From NCBI GenBank assembly GCA_024742485.1, contig JANSYK010000001.1, positions 1,178,001 through 1,242,000 on the forward strand: a stretch of 64,000 nt of DNA, written 5' to 3'. The first letter of the stretch is position 1. Each line of letters opens with the position of its first letter. Made by a program: the position numbers and the translations under genes. Below, one piece after another: positions 40,146 to 49,317 of the stretch. The notes beneath the pieces are model-generated. The model did no database searches, was not told the DNA's origin, and saw only the letters and a program-made list of their open reading frames with translations. The stretch is from Alphaproteobacteria bacterium. Lineage in GTDB: Bacteria > Pseudomonadota > Alphaproteobacteria > Rhizobiales > Rhizobiaceae.

Positions 40146-41717
40146 TCAGGTGAAGGCGTCGGGCATCGACGCCTTCTTGTTGGCGATGAAATCCGTCAGC
40201 CCGTCCTGGATACCGGCATCCAGAGGTGGTGCCTGAAAGGATTCCAGCCAGTTCCGGCACAGTGCATTGGCACGATTTTCGATCCGTTGCTCGCCCTCGG
40301 TCTGCCATTGTTCGAACGAGTTGTTGTCGGCCAGCGGCGAGCGATAAAACGCCGTCTGAAAATTGGCCTGCGTGTGGGCGCAACCCAGATAGTGGCTGCC
40401 GGGACCCACCTCGCGAATGGCATCCAGCGCCTGTGCTCCTTCCGAAAGGTCCACGCCCTCGGCCAGCCGTTGCATCATGCCAAGCTGGTCGACATCGATC
40501 ATGAATTTTTCATAGGACGATACCAGTCCACCCTCCAGCCAACCGGCCGAATGCAGCGCGAAATTCGTGCCGGCAAGCAATGTCGTGTTGAGTGTGTTGC
40601 TGCTTTCCTGCGCGGCCTGGGCATCCGGCACCTTGGAACCACAGAGCGATCCGCCGGTGCGGAAGGGCAAACCAAGCCGCCGGGCAAGCTGCGCAGCACC
40701 ATAGGATACCAGCGTGGGTTCCGGGGTTCCGAATGTCGGGGCACCGGATTGCATGGAAATGGACGCTGCGAATGTACCGAACAGAACGGGAGCTCCGGGC
40801 CGTATGAGTTGGGTAAAGGCCGCTCCGGCCAGGACCTCGGCCAGGATCTGTGTCAGGGTTCCCGCCACGGTGACCGGGCTCATGGCCCCGGCCAGAATGA
40901 ACGGAGAGACAATGCAGGCCTGATTGTGTCGGGCATAGACCTTCGCCGCGCCCAGCATCGTCTCATCGAAGACCATCGGTGAATTCGCATTGATCAGGTT
41001 GATGACCACGCAATGTTCGTTGACATAGTCCTCACCGAACAGAATCTTGCACATGTCAACCGTATCTTGCGCTCGTTCCGGCGCGGTTACGGATCCCATG
41101 AAGGGTTTGTCGGAGAGCCGCATATGGGCGAACACCATATCAAGATGCCGCTTGTTCACTGGCACATCAACAGGCTCGCAAACCGTCCCGCCGGAGTGAT
41201 GCAGGGACGGCGCCAGATAAGCCAGTTTTACGAAATTTTCGAAATCCTCAAGGGTCGCATAACGGCGCTCGCCATCAAGGTCCCGCACAAAGGGGGGGCC
41301 ATAGACCGGCGCAAACACCGTTGCCTTGCCGCCGATCTGAACCGATCGCTCTGGATTACGCGCATGCTGCGTAAAAACCGAAGGGGCGGTTTTCAGGAGT
41401 GAGCGACACAGCCCCTTGGGAAAATGCACCCGCTCTCCCCTGACATCGGCACCGGCCTGCCGCCATAGGTCAAGCGCTTCCGCATCGTCGCGGAACTCAA
41501 TTCCGATTTCTTCCAGCATGGTATCGGCATTGGCTTCGATAAGTGCCAGGCCCTCTTCATCAAGAACCTCGTATTCCGGAATTTTGCGCCGGATGAAGAA
41601 GTTTTGCGCTCCGGGACCGCCCCCGCCCCTTGATGCCCTCCGCGCGGCTGCACCACCGGCACCACCGCGGCCACGCCGACCGCCGGCACGTCCGGCCTTG
41701 CTTGCTTCAGCTTCCAT
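40146..41717 (-). CDS. MttB superfamily corrinoid-dependent methyltransferase (non-pyrrolysine homolog)
   Basis: LDEEGLALIEANADTMLEEIGIEFRDD..., YGPPFVRDLDGERRYATLEDFENFVKLA, HHSGGTVCEPVDVPVNKRHLDMV. No in-frame UAG. N-terminal Arg/Gly-rich tail. Start at 41717 is preceded by GGAGG; ORF opens at 41732. Confidence 0.92.
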   Translation of the reverse strand: MEAEASKAGRAGGRRGRGGAGGAAARRASRGGGGPGAQNFFIRRKIPEYEVLDEEGLALIEANADTMLEEIGIEFRDDAEALDLWRQAGADVRGERVHFPKGLCRSLLKTAPSVFTQHARNPERSVQIGGKATVFAPVYGPPFVRDLDGERRYATLEDFENFVKLAYLAPSLHHSGGTVCEPVDVPVNKRHLDMVFAHMRLSDKPFMGSVTAPERAQDTVDMCKILFGEDYVNEHCVVINLINANSPMVFDETMLGAAKVYARHNQACIVSPFILAGAMSPVTVAGTLTQILAEVLAGAAFTQLIRPGAPVLFGTFAASISMQSGAPTFGTPEPTLVSYGAAQLARRLGLPFRTGGSLCGSKVPDAQAAQESSNTLNTTLLAGTNFALHSAGWLEGGLVSSYEKFMIDVDQLGMMQRLAEGVDLSEGAQALDAIREVGPGSHYLGCAHTQANFQTAFYRSPLADNNSFEQWQTEGEQRIENRANALCRNWLESFQAPPLDAGIQDGLTDFIANKKASMPDAFT

Positions 41718-42004
41718 CTCACAAACCTCCAAACCGGCACATGCCGAGGGCTCCTTTCGGTCATGCTAGACCAACCGGGAACGCGGATATTATCTCAAAG
41801 CGCCAAGCCGTGACGCTAAGGCGATATCCTTGCCGGGCTGTGCCACACTTGTCATCCGTCGCTTTTCAGATTGGCACGCGTCGTTTTTGATACGCCAAAT
41901 TTTGATACTTTCAGCATAAGACTCATTAATGTAAGGAGTTACATGGTTCATAAGTGAGGCCATCACGGAAACAAGCGTGGCTTGCCAGCATCGAGGAACT
42001 GCCG

Positions 42005-42709
42005 ATGTCCGACGACGAAGAAATTATTCTGTCCGAACTGTCCGACGATGAACTTGTGCAGCAAATGCATGACGACCTTTATGACGGGCTGAAGGAAGAG
42101 ATCGAAGAAGGCACCAATATCCTGCTGGGCCGCGATTGGATGCCCTATGATGTCCTGACCAAGGCGTTGGTCGAGGGCATGCGCATCGTCGGTGAGGATT
42201 TTCGGGACGGCATCCTCTTTGTCCCCGAAGTCCTGTTATCCGCCAATGCGATGAAGGGCGGCATGGCCATTCTGCGTCCATTGCTGGCGGAAACCGGTGC
42301 GCCGAAACTGGGAAAAATGGTCATCGGCACCGTCAAGGGCGACATCCACGATATCGGCAAGAACCTTGTCGGCATGATGATGGAAGGTGCCGGGTTCGAC
42401 GTGATCGACATTGGCATCAACAACCCGGTCGAAAACTATCTGGAAGCCATCGAGGAGCATGAGCCCGATATTATCGGCATGTCGGCGCTGCTGACCACCA
42501 CCATGCCCTATATGAAGGTGGTGATCGACACGATGAAGGAAAAAGGCATCCGGGACGACCATGTCGTGTTGGTCGGTGGTGCGCCGCTCAACGAGGAGTT
42601 CGGCATGGCTGTCGGCGCCGATGCCTATTGCCGGGATGCTGCGGTCGCCGTCGAAACCGCCAAGGAATTCATGGCGCGCCGTCACAATTCTCTGGCCAAC
42701 GCGAGTTGA
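42005..42709 (+). CDS. Corrinoid (B12-binding) protein, MtbC/MtgC-like
   Basis: GTVKGDIHDIGKNLVGMMMEGAGFDVIDIGINNP (DxHxxG B12 motif) with N-terminal cap MLLS...ANAMKGGMAILRPLL. Start at 42005 with GAGG; ORF opens at GTG 41954. Confidence 0.93.
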   Translation: MSDDEEIILSELSDDELVQQMHDDLYDGLKEEIEEGTNILLGRDWMPYDVLTKALVEGMRIVGEDFRDGILFVPEVLLSANAMKGGMAILRPLLAETGAPKLGKMVIGTVKGDIHDIGKNLVGMMMEGAGFDVIDIGINNPVENYLEAIEEHEPDIIGMSALLTTTMPYMKVVIDTMKEKGIRDDHVVLVGGAPLNEEFGMAVGADAYCRDAAVAVETAKEFMARRHNSLANAS

Positions 42710-42740
42710 CAGAGCCCGCCACTTGACGGCAATCCTGTGA

Positions 42741-42771
42741 ATTGGCGGCTCGATGAGCCGCCAATTTCGTT
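42741..42771 (+). terminator. Rho-independent terminator after corrinoid protein gene
   Basis: ATTGGCGGCTC-gat-GAGCCGCCAAT followed by TTCGTTT; 11-bp perfect stem. Confidence 0.85.
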
Positions 42772-42795
42772 TCAACACTCCGCTGAATCCGGATC

Positions 42796-43407
42796 ATGCG
42801 CACGAAGAGCAACACAAGTACTGAGATTTCCCCGGTCCGGGTCATCGGTTGCGGCGCAATCGCCCGGGAAATCCTGGCTGTTTGCAAGGTCAGCAAACTG
42901 GACCATGTCGACCTGATCTGCCTGCCAGCCATCTGGCACAATCATCCCGATCGTATTGCACCCGGCGTCCGTGAAGCCGTTCAACAGGCCCGCGCGGAGG
43001 GATTTGAGCGCGTCTATGTGGCCTATGCCGATTGCGGCACAGGCGGAGCGCTCGATCGCGTCTGCCGCGAAGAGGGTGTCGAACGGATCGCCGGGCCCCA
43101 CTGCTATTCGTTTTTCGCCGGAAACGAGGCCTTTGCAGGCTGGGAGGATGATCTTGACGCGTTTTTCCTGACCGACTTTCTGGCCCGCCAGTTTGATGCT
43201 TTTGTGACCGAACCGCTCGGTCTGAGAAAGCATCCGGAACTGCGCGACATGTATTTCGGCAACTACAGAAAGCTGATTTATCTGTCGCAAATGGAGGACC
43301 CTGCGCTGCAGGAAAAGGCAAAGAAAGCAGCCGAATTCCTTGGTTTGCAATACGAATATCGCTTTACCGGCTATGGTGATCTGGCAACCGCAATCAACGA
43401 AGCCTGA
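42796..43407 (+). CDS. DUF1638 domain-containing protein
   Basis: VRVIGCGAIAREILAVCKVSKLDHVDLICLPAIWHNHPDRIAPGVREAV...VAYADCGTGGALDRVC. Confidence 0.82.
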   Translation: MRTKSNTSTEISPVRVIGCGAIAREILAVCKVSKLDHVDLICLPAIWHNHPDRIAPGVREAVQQARAEGFERVYVAYADCGTGGALDRVCREEGVERIAGPHCYSFFAGNEAFAGWEDDLDAFFLTDFLARQFDAFVTEPLGLRKHPELRDMYFGNYRKLIYLSQMEDPALQEKAKKAAEFLGLQYEYRFTGYGDLATAINEA

Positions 43408-43590
43408 CGATTCGAGGCCAATTCAAGACCGAAACTCCAGACAGCCGCGCCCTTGTGGTAAGGACCTGTACACCCCAAATACGGAAACCGTGACGGATTG
43501 GGATCAGGCATTGTCCTATTGTTTTTACAATCGGCTGATAATACGAGAGGGACAGGCCGCGATATTGGCCGGGAGCGGGAAAGTACATTT

Positions 43591-44235
43591 GTGAGTGACA
43601 TTCCAGCCAAAAACCCGGTTCCGGGTGTTTCGGCAAATCAGGACCATCATCCGGAAAGCCTGTCGGATCTTCTCAAAAAGCTCGCCGATGAGGCGGATGA
43701 ACGGGTCACCTTGCGCGATATCGCCGAAGCGCTGGACGAACGATCGTTCGGCGCCTTTCTGCTTGTCTTCTCCATACCGAACCTCATTCCTCTTCCCCCC
43801 GGGGCCACGCTCATCCTGGGCCTGCCGCTGATTTTCATCGCATGGCAGATCGTCGCCGGCCGGAACAAGATCTGGTTGCCTGATCGTCTTGCAAACTATG
43901 CGCTGGACAAAAGAACCTTGCACAAGATTGTTCGGCGAGCCGATCCGTGGCTCAGACGAATGGAAGCCTGGGTCAGGCCGCGCCATTGGCCGCTGTCGAA
44001 TCCGATGGCCGAACGCCTGTTCGGTATCTACACTCTGTTTCTGGCCATCGTCGTGGTCATCCCGATCCCGTTCGGCAATTGGCTTCCGGCCTTTGCGATT
44101 GCCGTTATCGGTCTGGCGCAAACCGAACGTGATGGAAATTGCCTGGCCGTTGGATCGATCATCGGCGTCATCGCCGTCTCGATTTTCGGGTTGATCGCAT
44201 TGCTCACCACGGCATTGTTCACCGCCGTCGTTTGA
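43591..44235 (+). CDS. ExoD family exopolysaccharide-synthesis membrane protein
   Basis: RVTLRDIAEALDERSFGAFLLVFSIPNLIPLPPGATLILGLPLIFIAWQIVAGRNKIWLP; GTG start at 43591. Confidence 0.85.
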   Translation: MSDIPAKNPVPGVSANQDHHPESLSDLLKKLADEADERVTLRDIAEALDERSFGAFLLVFSIPNLIPLPPGATLILGLPLIFIAWQIVAGRNKIWLPDRLANYALDKRTLHKIVRRADPWLRRMEAWVRPRHWPLSNPMAERLFGIYTLFLAIVVVIPIPFGNWLPAFAIAVIGLAQTERDGNCLAVGSIIGVIAVSIFGLIALLTTALFTAVV

Positions 44236-44392
44236 CCCCATCGGTTGAGCGCATCATCCGGGCTTGAACCCTTGGTCGCAGAGGCGTATCTGCATGGGTC
44301 AGGTTGACGTCGTTTTTAAGCCTGCTGCGCGTCGCCGGGCAGCAAGCCACCGTGATGGATTGTCATCATTGTACCCACCGAGGAGATCCCGA

Positions 44393-44734
44393 ATGGCTGA
44401 TCTGATTACCGTATATTGGCGGGACATTCCCGCCCAGATCATCGTGAAGAAAGGACGCGCGACGGCAAAACGCGAATTGTCCCTTCGCTTTACGGAAGCC
44501 ATCGACATGTGTGCCATGCGCACCGGCGCCCATGAGACGGATGACTATCTCGCGGAATGGCGCCGCGGCACACCGCAAAAGGTTTCCGATGATCTCGAGG
44601 CGGAAGCCGACAAGGCCGTGGCCGCCATCGAAAGCCAATACACCAAAGACCATCTGAAGCGACTGGTACAGTCAGAAGGAAAGGCCGCAGATCATGACGA
44701 CGGTGGTGGAAATGCAAACCCCTCGACCGGGTAA
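44393..44734 (+). CDS. Small 'virulence factor' family protein
   Basis: MADLITVYWRDIPAQIIVKKGRATAKRELSLRFTEAIDMCAMRTGAHETDDYLAEWRRG; overlaps the MTHFR-like gene. Confidence 0.72.
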   Translation: MADLITVYWRDIPAQIIVKKGRATAKRELSLRFTEAIDMCAMRTGAHETDDYLAEWRRGTPQKVSDDLEAEADKAVAAIESQYTKDHLKRLVQSEGKAADHDDGGGNANPSTG

Positions 44735-45599
44735 AATCGCAGCTTCGATCGAAGTGGCACCCCGACAGGCGATTGAATCGGCCGATCTTCCTGGCTTGTT
44801 CCCGCCCGGAACGGACGTCTATGTGACCGATATCGGAACCGATACGAACCAGACATTGGTCGAGGCCGCCAAGCGGCTGCGTGCCATCGGTTATGAACCT
44901 GTGCCGCATTTCGCATCCCGTCGCCTGACGACGCGCGACGCGTTTGAGGAGCGCATCAGGCTGATGAGCGAAGAGGCAGGCGTAAAGAATGTTCTGGTTA
45001 TCGGTGGTGGCCTCGAACGGCAGGCCGGCGATTTTTCATCGACAATGGAGGTGCTTGAAACCGGCTATTTCGACAAATACGGCATCAACCGGATCGGCGT
45101 TGCCGGCCATCCCGAAGGCAGCCCGGAATTTTCCGAGGAGGTCGCCCTGCAGGCCCTGCGTCTCAAGAAAAATTTTGCCGAACGCAGTGATGCGCAATTG
45201 CGCATCGTCACGCAATTCGGGTTTGACGCGAAGGCTTTCATCAGCTGGGCCGATGGTCTCAAGGAACATGGTATCGATCTGCCGGTGCATCTGGGCGTCG
45301 CCGGACCGGCAAAAATAACCACGCTGATCAAGTTCGCCGCCATGTGTGGTGTCGGCAATTCCATTTCGTTTCTCAAGAAGAACGCGCTCTCGCTGACGAC
45401 CCTGGCGACATCCCACTCTCCCGAAACGATGGTCGGGCCCATCGAAGCCCATGTGATGAACAGCAAATCGACGCCGATACGCCAGATTCACGTGTTTGCC
45501 TTCGGTGGATTGAAAAAAGCATCCGAATGGCTTGAAGATCGCGGCTCATGGGATATAAAGACATCTTTATATCCTTCTACGACAAACGCGCAGAGCTGA
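44694..45599 (+). CDS. Methylenetetrahydrofolate reductase family protein (MetF-like)
   Basis: IASIEVAPRQAIE, VLVIGGGLERQAGDFSSTMEVLETG, GINRIGVAGHPEGSPEF, RIVTQFGFDAKAFI. Confidence 0.85.
   Translation: MTTVVEMQTPRPGKIAASIEVAPRQAIESADLPGLFPPGTDVYVTDIGTDTNQTLVEAAKRLRAIGYEPVPHFASRRLTTRDAFEERIRLMSEEAGVKNVLVIGGGLERQAGDFSSTMEVLETGYFDKYGINRIGVAGHPEGSPEFSEEVALQALRLKKNFAERSDAQLRIVTQFGFDAKAFISWADGLKEHGIDLPVHLGVAGPAKITTLIKFAAMCGVGNSISFLKKNALSLTTLATSHSPETMVGPIEAHVMNSKSTPIRQIHVFAFGGLKKASEWLEDRGSWDIKTSLYPSTTNAQS
45552..45573. promoter_or_regulatory. Identical 22-bp palindrome GATATAAAGACATCTTTATATC inside the 3' end of the MTHFR-like gene, upstream of the methyl-THF methyltransferase gene
   Basis: Exact copy of 21367-21388. 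Confidence 0.65.
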
Positions 45600-45609
45600 G
45601 GATCGGCTG

Positions 45610-46551
45610 ATGACCCGCACCGTTGTTGCTTCGGCGACCAAGGAAATCATTATTGGCTTCGATCAGCCTTTCTGTGTGATCGGCGAGAGAATCAACCCGA
45701 CCGGGCGAAAAAAGCTTGCGGCGGAAATGCAGGCCGGGAATTTCGAAACGGTCAAATCGGATGCGCTGGCGCAGGTTGCCGCCGGTGCCACGATGCTGGA
45801 TGTGAATGCCGGTGTCACATCGGTCAACCCGAACGAGACGGAACCGGGTTTGCTGGTCCAGACGCTCGAAATTGTTCAGGACCTGGTCGACATTCCCCTG
45901 TCGATCGATTCATCCGTCTCCGCCGCGATCGAAGCCGGGCTGAACGTCGCCAAGGGTCGCCCATTGGTCAATTCGGTCACCGGTGAGGAAGAGAAGCTCG
46001 AAGCGATTCTGCCCCTGGTCAAAAAATATGATGTTCCCGTCGTGGCCATTTCGAACGACGAAACCGGCATCTCGGAGGATCCGGATGTCCGCTTTGCGGT
46101 CGCCAAGAAAATCGTCGAACACGCGGCCGACTATGGCATCAAGCCACAGGACATCGTTGTCGATCCCCTTGTCATGCCGATCGGAGCCATGGGCACAGCC
46201 GGTCTGCAGGTATTCAGGCTGGTCCGCCGGTTGCGAGAGGAATTGGGGGTCAACACCACCTGCGGCCTCTCCAATGTCTCGTTTGGCCTGCCCCACCGCC
46301 ACGGTGTTAATGCCGCCTTCATCCCGATGGTCATTGCATCGGGCATGACATCGGCCATCATGAATCCCTGCCGGCCGCAGGAAATGGAAATGGTCCATGC
46401 GGCCAATGTTCTGAACGGAACGGACGCCAACTGTCAGAACTGGATCATGACCTATCGTGATCACACGCCTGCAGCCGGTGCTGCCACGGAAGCCGCCGGC
46501 GGGGCCCCGGCTGCCGGTCGACGCCGTGGAGGACGCCGCGCCCGCGCCTGA
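45610..46551 (+). CDS. Methyltetrahydrofolate:corrinoid methyltransferase family (AcsE/MtgA/MtvA-like, pterin-binding)
   Basis: FCVIGERINPTGRKKLAAEMQAGNFETVKSDALAQVAAGATMLDVNAGV...GLSNVSFGLPHRHGVNAAFIPMVIASGMTSAIMNPC. C-terminus AAGRRRGGRRARA. Confidence 0.92.
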   Translation: MTRTVVASATKEIIIGFDQPFCVIGERINPTGRKKLAAEMQAGNFETVKSDALAQVAAGATMLDVNAGVTSVNPNETEPGLLVQTLEIVQDLVDIPLSIDSSVSAAIEAGLNVAKGRPLVNSVTGEEEKLEAILPLVKKYDVPVVAISNDETGISEDPDVRFAVAKKIVEHAADYGIKPQDIVVDPLVMPIGAMGTAGLQVFRLVRRLREELGVNTTCGLSNVSFGLPHRHGVNAAFIPMVIASGMTSAIMNPCRPQEMEMVHAANVLNGTDANCQNWIMTYRDHTPAAGAATEAAGGAPAAGRRRGGRRARA

Positions 46552-46612
46552 CCCACCGCACCTGATTCCCGATTCAGTATCGGGATCGTCGCACGAATGA
46601 CAGGAGTTCCGG

Positions 46613-48667
46613 ATGGACCAGAAGGCAGAGAACGCCAAAGATCCACTGGTGCTCTTCATGCCGTCGGGACGCCGCGGCCGTTTCGCGCAGGGCACCAATG
46701 TACTCGAAGCCGCACGGCAATTGGGCGTCTATGTCGAGAGTGTTTGCGGCGGGCGGGGCATTTGCGGCCGATGCCAGATCGAAATCCAGGAAGGTCATTT
46801 TGCCAAACACGGCATCACCTCGGCTGCCGACCATCTCTCTCCATTTGGCGCCAAGGAAACCCGTTACGCCGAGAAGCGCGATCTCCTCGAGGGACGCCGT
46901 CTGTCCTGTTCGACAACCGTCCAGGGCGATCTCGTCATCGACATTCCGCAGGACGTTCAGGTCAATGCCCAAATTGTCCGCAAGGCCGCTGACGCGCGGC
47001 TGATCGACCGAAATCCAGCCATCCAGATGTGCTATGTCGAAGTTGAAGAGCCCGACATGCACAAACCGCTGGGAGATCTCGACCGTTTGAAACTGGCCCT
47101 GGAACGTGACTGGGGCTTTTCCGACATCATGATCGATCAGCACCTGTTGCCGCGCGTTCAGGCCATCCTGCGCAAAGGCAAATGGGCGGTCACCGCAGCG
47201 ATCCACAAGGACATGGAAACAGCACGCCCCTCGCTGATCGCCCTTTATCCAGGACTCAAGAACGAAGCCTATGGCATCGCCTGCGATATCGGGTCGACCA
47301 CAATTGCGATGCACCTTTCATCGTTGCTGTCGGGCTTGACCATCGCATCGGCCGGAATCTCCAACCCGCAAATACGGTTCGGTGAAGACCTGATGAGCCG
47401 GGTTTCCTATGTGATGATGAATCCGGATGGCTGCGAAGCCATGACCAAGGCGGTACACAATGCCCTCAACGGCCTGATCGAGGAGGTCTGCGCCGAATCC
47501 GGCGTCGACCCGCAGGACATTCTCGATGCTGTGTTCGTCGGCAATCCGATCATGCATCACCTGTTTTTGGGGATTGATCCAACCGAACTTGGCGGAGCGC
47601 CCTTTGCACTCGCTGTCTCCGGCGCGGTGCACAGCTGGGCAAGCGATCTCGACCTGGCGCTGAACATGGGCACGCGCGTTTACATGCTTCCCTGCATCGC
47701 CGGTCATGTCGGTGCCGATGCGGCAGCTGCCACTTTGAGCGAGGGCCCGCACCGCCAGGATGAAATGATGCTGCTGGTCGATGTCGGCACCAATGCCGAA
47801 ATCATCCTCGGCAACCGGGACCGGGTGGTCGCGGCCTCGTCACCGACCGGGCCGGCCTTTGAAGGCGCCGAGATTTCCTGCGGTCAACGCGCGGCGCCCG
47901 GTGCCATTGAACGCGTTCGCATTGATCCGCAAACCCTCGAACCGCGTGTCCGGGTTCTGGGCACCGAACCCTGGTCGGACGAACCAGGTTTTGATCTGCT
48001 GACGGAAAACACGAAGGTGACCGGCGTCTGCGGCTCGGGAATCATCGAAGTAGTGGCGGAGATGTACCTTGCCGGGATCATCACCGAGGACGGCGTCATC
48101 AACGGTGAACTGGCCGAAAAATCGAAGAGAATTATAAGGGACGGCAGAACCTATTCCTATGTCCTATGGGAAGAGGATACGACGCTGACCATTACCCAGA
48201 ATGATGTTCGCGCCATCCAGCTTGCCAAGGCCGCTCTTTACGCCGGCATCAAATTGCTGATGGATAAACAGGGCATTGCCCATGTTGATCGGATCGGACT
48301 TGCCGGTGCCTTCGGTTCATTCATCGATCCCAAATACGCCATGGTGCTGGGGCTTGTCCCCGATTGCGATCTCGACAAGGTCAAGGCTGTCGGCAACGCT
48401 GCCGGAACCGGTGCCCGCATGGCGTTGCTCAACCGTGACTACCGCCGCGAAATCGAGCAGACCGTCACTGCGATTGAAAAGATCGAAACGGCGCTGGAGC
48501 CGAAATTCCAGGAACATTTCGTCTACGCCATGGCGCTGCCCAACAAGGTCGACCCCTTCCCCAAACTGGAAAAAGCTGTGCAGCTCCCACCCAAGACGGC
48601 GCCCGCCTCAACCGAGGAGCGGCCGGCCCGCCGCCGCTCCCGCGAGGGACGGCGCCAGCGGAGCTGA
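46613..48667 (+). CDS. RACo/RamA-like corrinoid activation protein (2Fe-2S ferredoxin + DUF4445 ASKHA domain)
   Basis: N-terminal CGGRGICGRC 2Fe-2S motif; GIACDIGSTTIAMHLSSLLSG; ILLVDVGTNAEIILGN; CGSGIIEVVAEMYLAGII. C-terminus RPARRRSREGRRQRS. Confidence 0.9.
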   Translation: MDQKAENAKDPLVLFMPSGRRGRFAQGTNVLEAARQLGVYVESVCGGRGICGRCQIEIQEGHFAKHGITSAADHLSPFGAKETRYAEKRDLLEGRRLSCSTTVQGDLVIDIPQDVQVNAQIVRKAADARLIDRNPAIQMCYVEVEEPDMHKPLGDLDRLKLALERDWGFSDIMIDQHLLPRVQAILRKGKWAVTAAIHKDMETARPSLIALYPGLKNEAYGIACDIGSTTIAMHLSSLLSGLTIASAGISNPQIRFGEDLMSRVSYVMMNPDGCEAMTKAVHNALNGLIEEVCAESGVDPQDILDAVFVGNPIMHHLFLGIDPTELGGAPFALAVSGAVHSWASDLDLALNMGTRVYMLPCIAGHVGADAAAATLSEGPHRQDEMMLLVDVGTNAEIILGNRDRVVAASSPTGPAFEGAEISCGQRAAPGAIERVRIDPQTLEPRVRVLGTEPWSDEPGFDLLTENTKVTGVCGSGIIEVVAEMYLAGIITEDGVINGELAEKSKRIIRDGRTYSYVLWEEDTTLTITQNDVRAIQLAKAALYAGIKLLMDKQGIAHVDRIGLAGAFGSFIDPKYAMVLGLVPDCDLDKVKAVGNAAGTGARMALLNRDYRREIEQTVTAIEKIETALEPKFQEHFVYAMALPNKVDPFPKLEKAVQLPPKTAPASTEERPARRRSREGRRQRS

Positions 48668-48689
48668 AGCGCCAGCCACGCGGTTCCGA

Positions 48690-49268
48690 TCAATGGATAT
48701 TCCTGGAAAGCGGCTCGCCGATTTCAAAGCGGCGGAAGCTTGCCTCGAATCCTTCCCGCTCGGGTGAACAGAACGCAATGCCCGCTTTCACCTCATCAAA
48801 TGCCGGCGGAAAGTAAGCCAGGCGGGCCATCGCCCAGTCTGCATCGTCGAGACTGTACTGGATGAACACCGCATCGCCGAGGCGGGTCATGCGCAGGAAC
48901 ACCTCGTCTGGATTGTCCGGCAGCCGGATGGCCGACCAGTCGGACTGCCCATTGGTGACCACGACGCTGAGATGGGCGTGGCCATCCGTCAGTTCGATGC
49001 CGCATTTGATCCAGTGACGGGCGTCCGCTCGCATCATCATCCCCGCCTGGTCATACAGCGCTTCATAGTGGCCGCGAAACGCAACCTGGGCGGTAAAATC
49101 CCCCGCCCCTTTGGTCCAGAGGAAGTGACCGTCGTCCCTGTGAAAGCCGTAATAGGTACTCTGCCAGAAATCGGTTTTCATGCCGGATCGGACCGTCAGG
49201 ATGCCATCATCAAGAGCATGAAATGGCGGTTCATTCATCCATGTCATGGACTCGAGTGTCGTATTCAT
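48690..49268 (-). CDS. DUF1349 domain-containing protein
   Basis: WMNEPPFHALDDGILTVRSGMKTDFWQSTYYGFHRDDGHFLWTKGAGDFTAQVAFRGHYEALYDQAGMMMRAD. Confidence 0.8.
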   Translation of the reverse strand: MNTTLESMTWMNEPPFHALDDGILTVRSGMKTDFWQSTYYGFHRDDGHFLWTKGAGDFTAQVAFRGHYEALYDQAGMMMRADARHWIKCGIELTDGHAHLSVVVTNGQSDWSAIRLPDNPDEVFLRMTRLGDAVFIQYSLDDADWAMARLAYFPPAFDEVKAGIAFCSPEREGFEASFRRFEIGEPLSRNIH

Positions 49269-49317
49269 CGCATTCGGTTTCCTTCACCGTCCGTCAATGG
49301 TCGGCAGGGCGTCGGGT

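Noticed and set aside
40146-41717. Possible pyrrolysine-containing MttB (amber read-through)
   Set aside because: The MttB ORF is full length without any in-frame UAG, and no pylTSBCD-like genes are visible; it is a non-Pyl homolog.
42741-42771. Considered as a regulatory RNA element
   Set aside because: Perfect stem with 3-nt loop and T-rich tail directly after a stop codon fits an ordinary intrinsic terminator.
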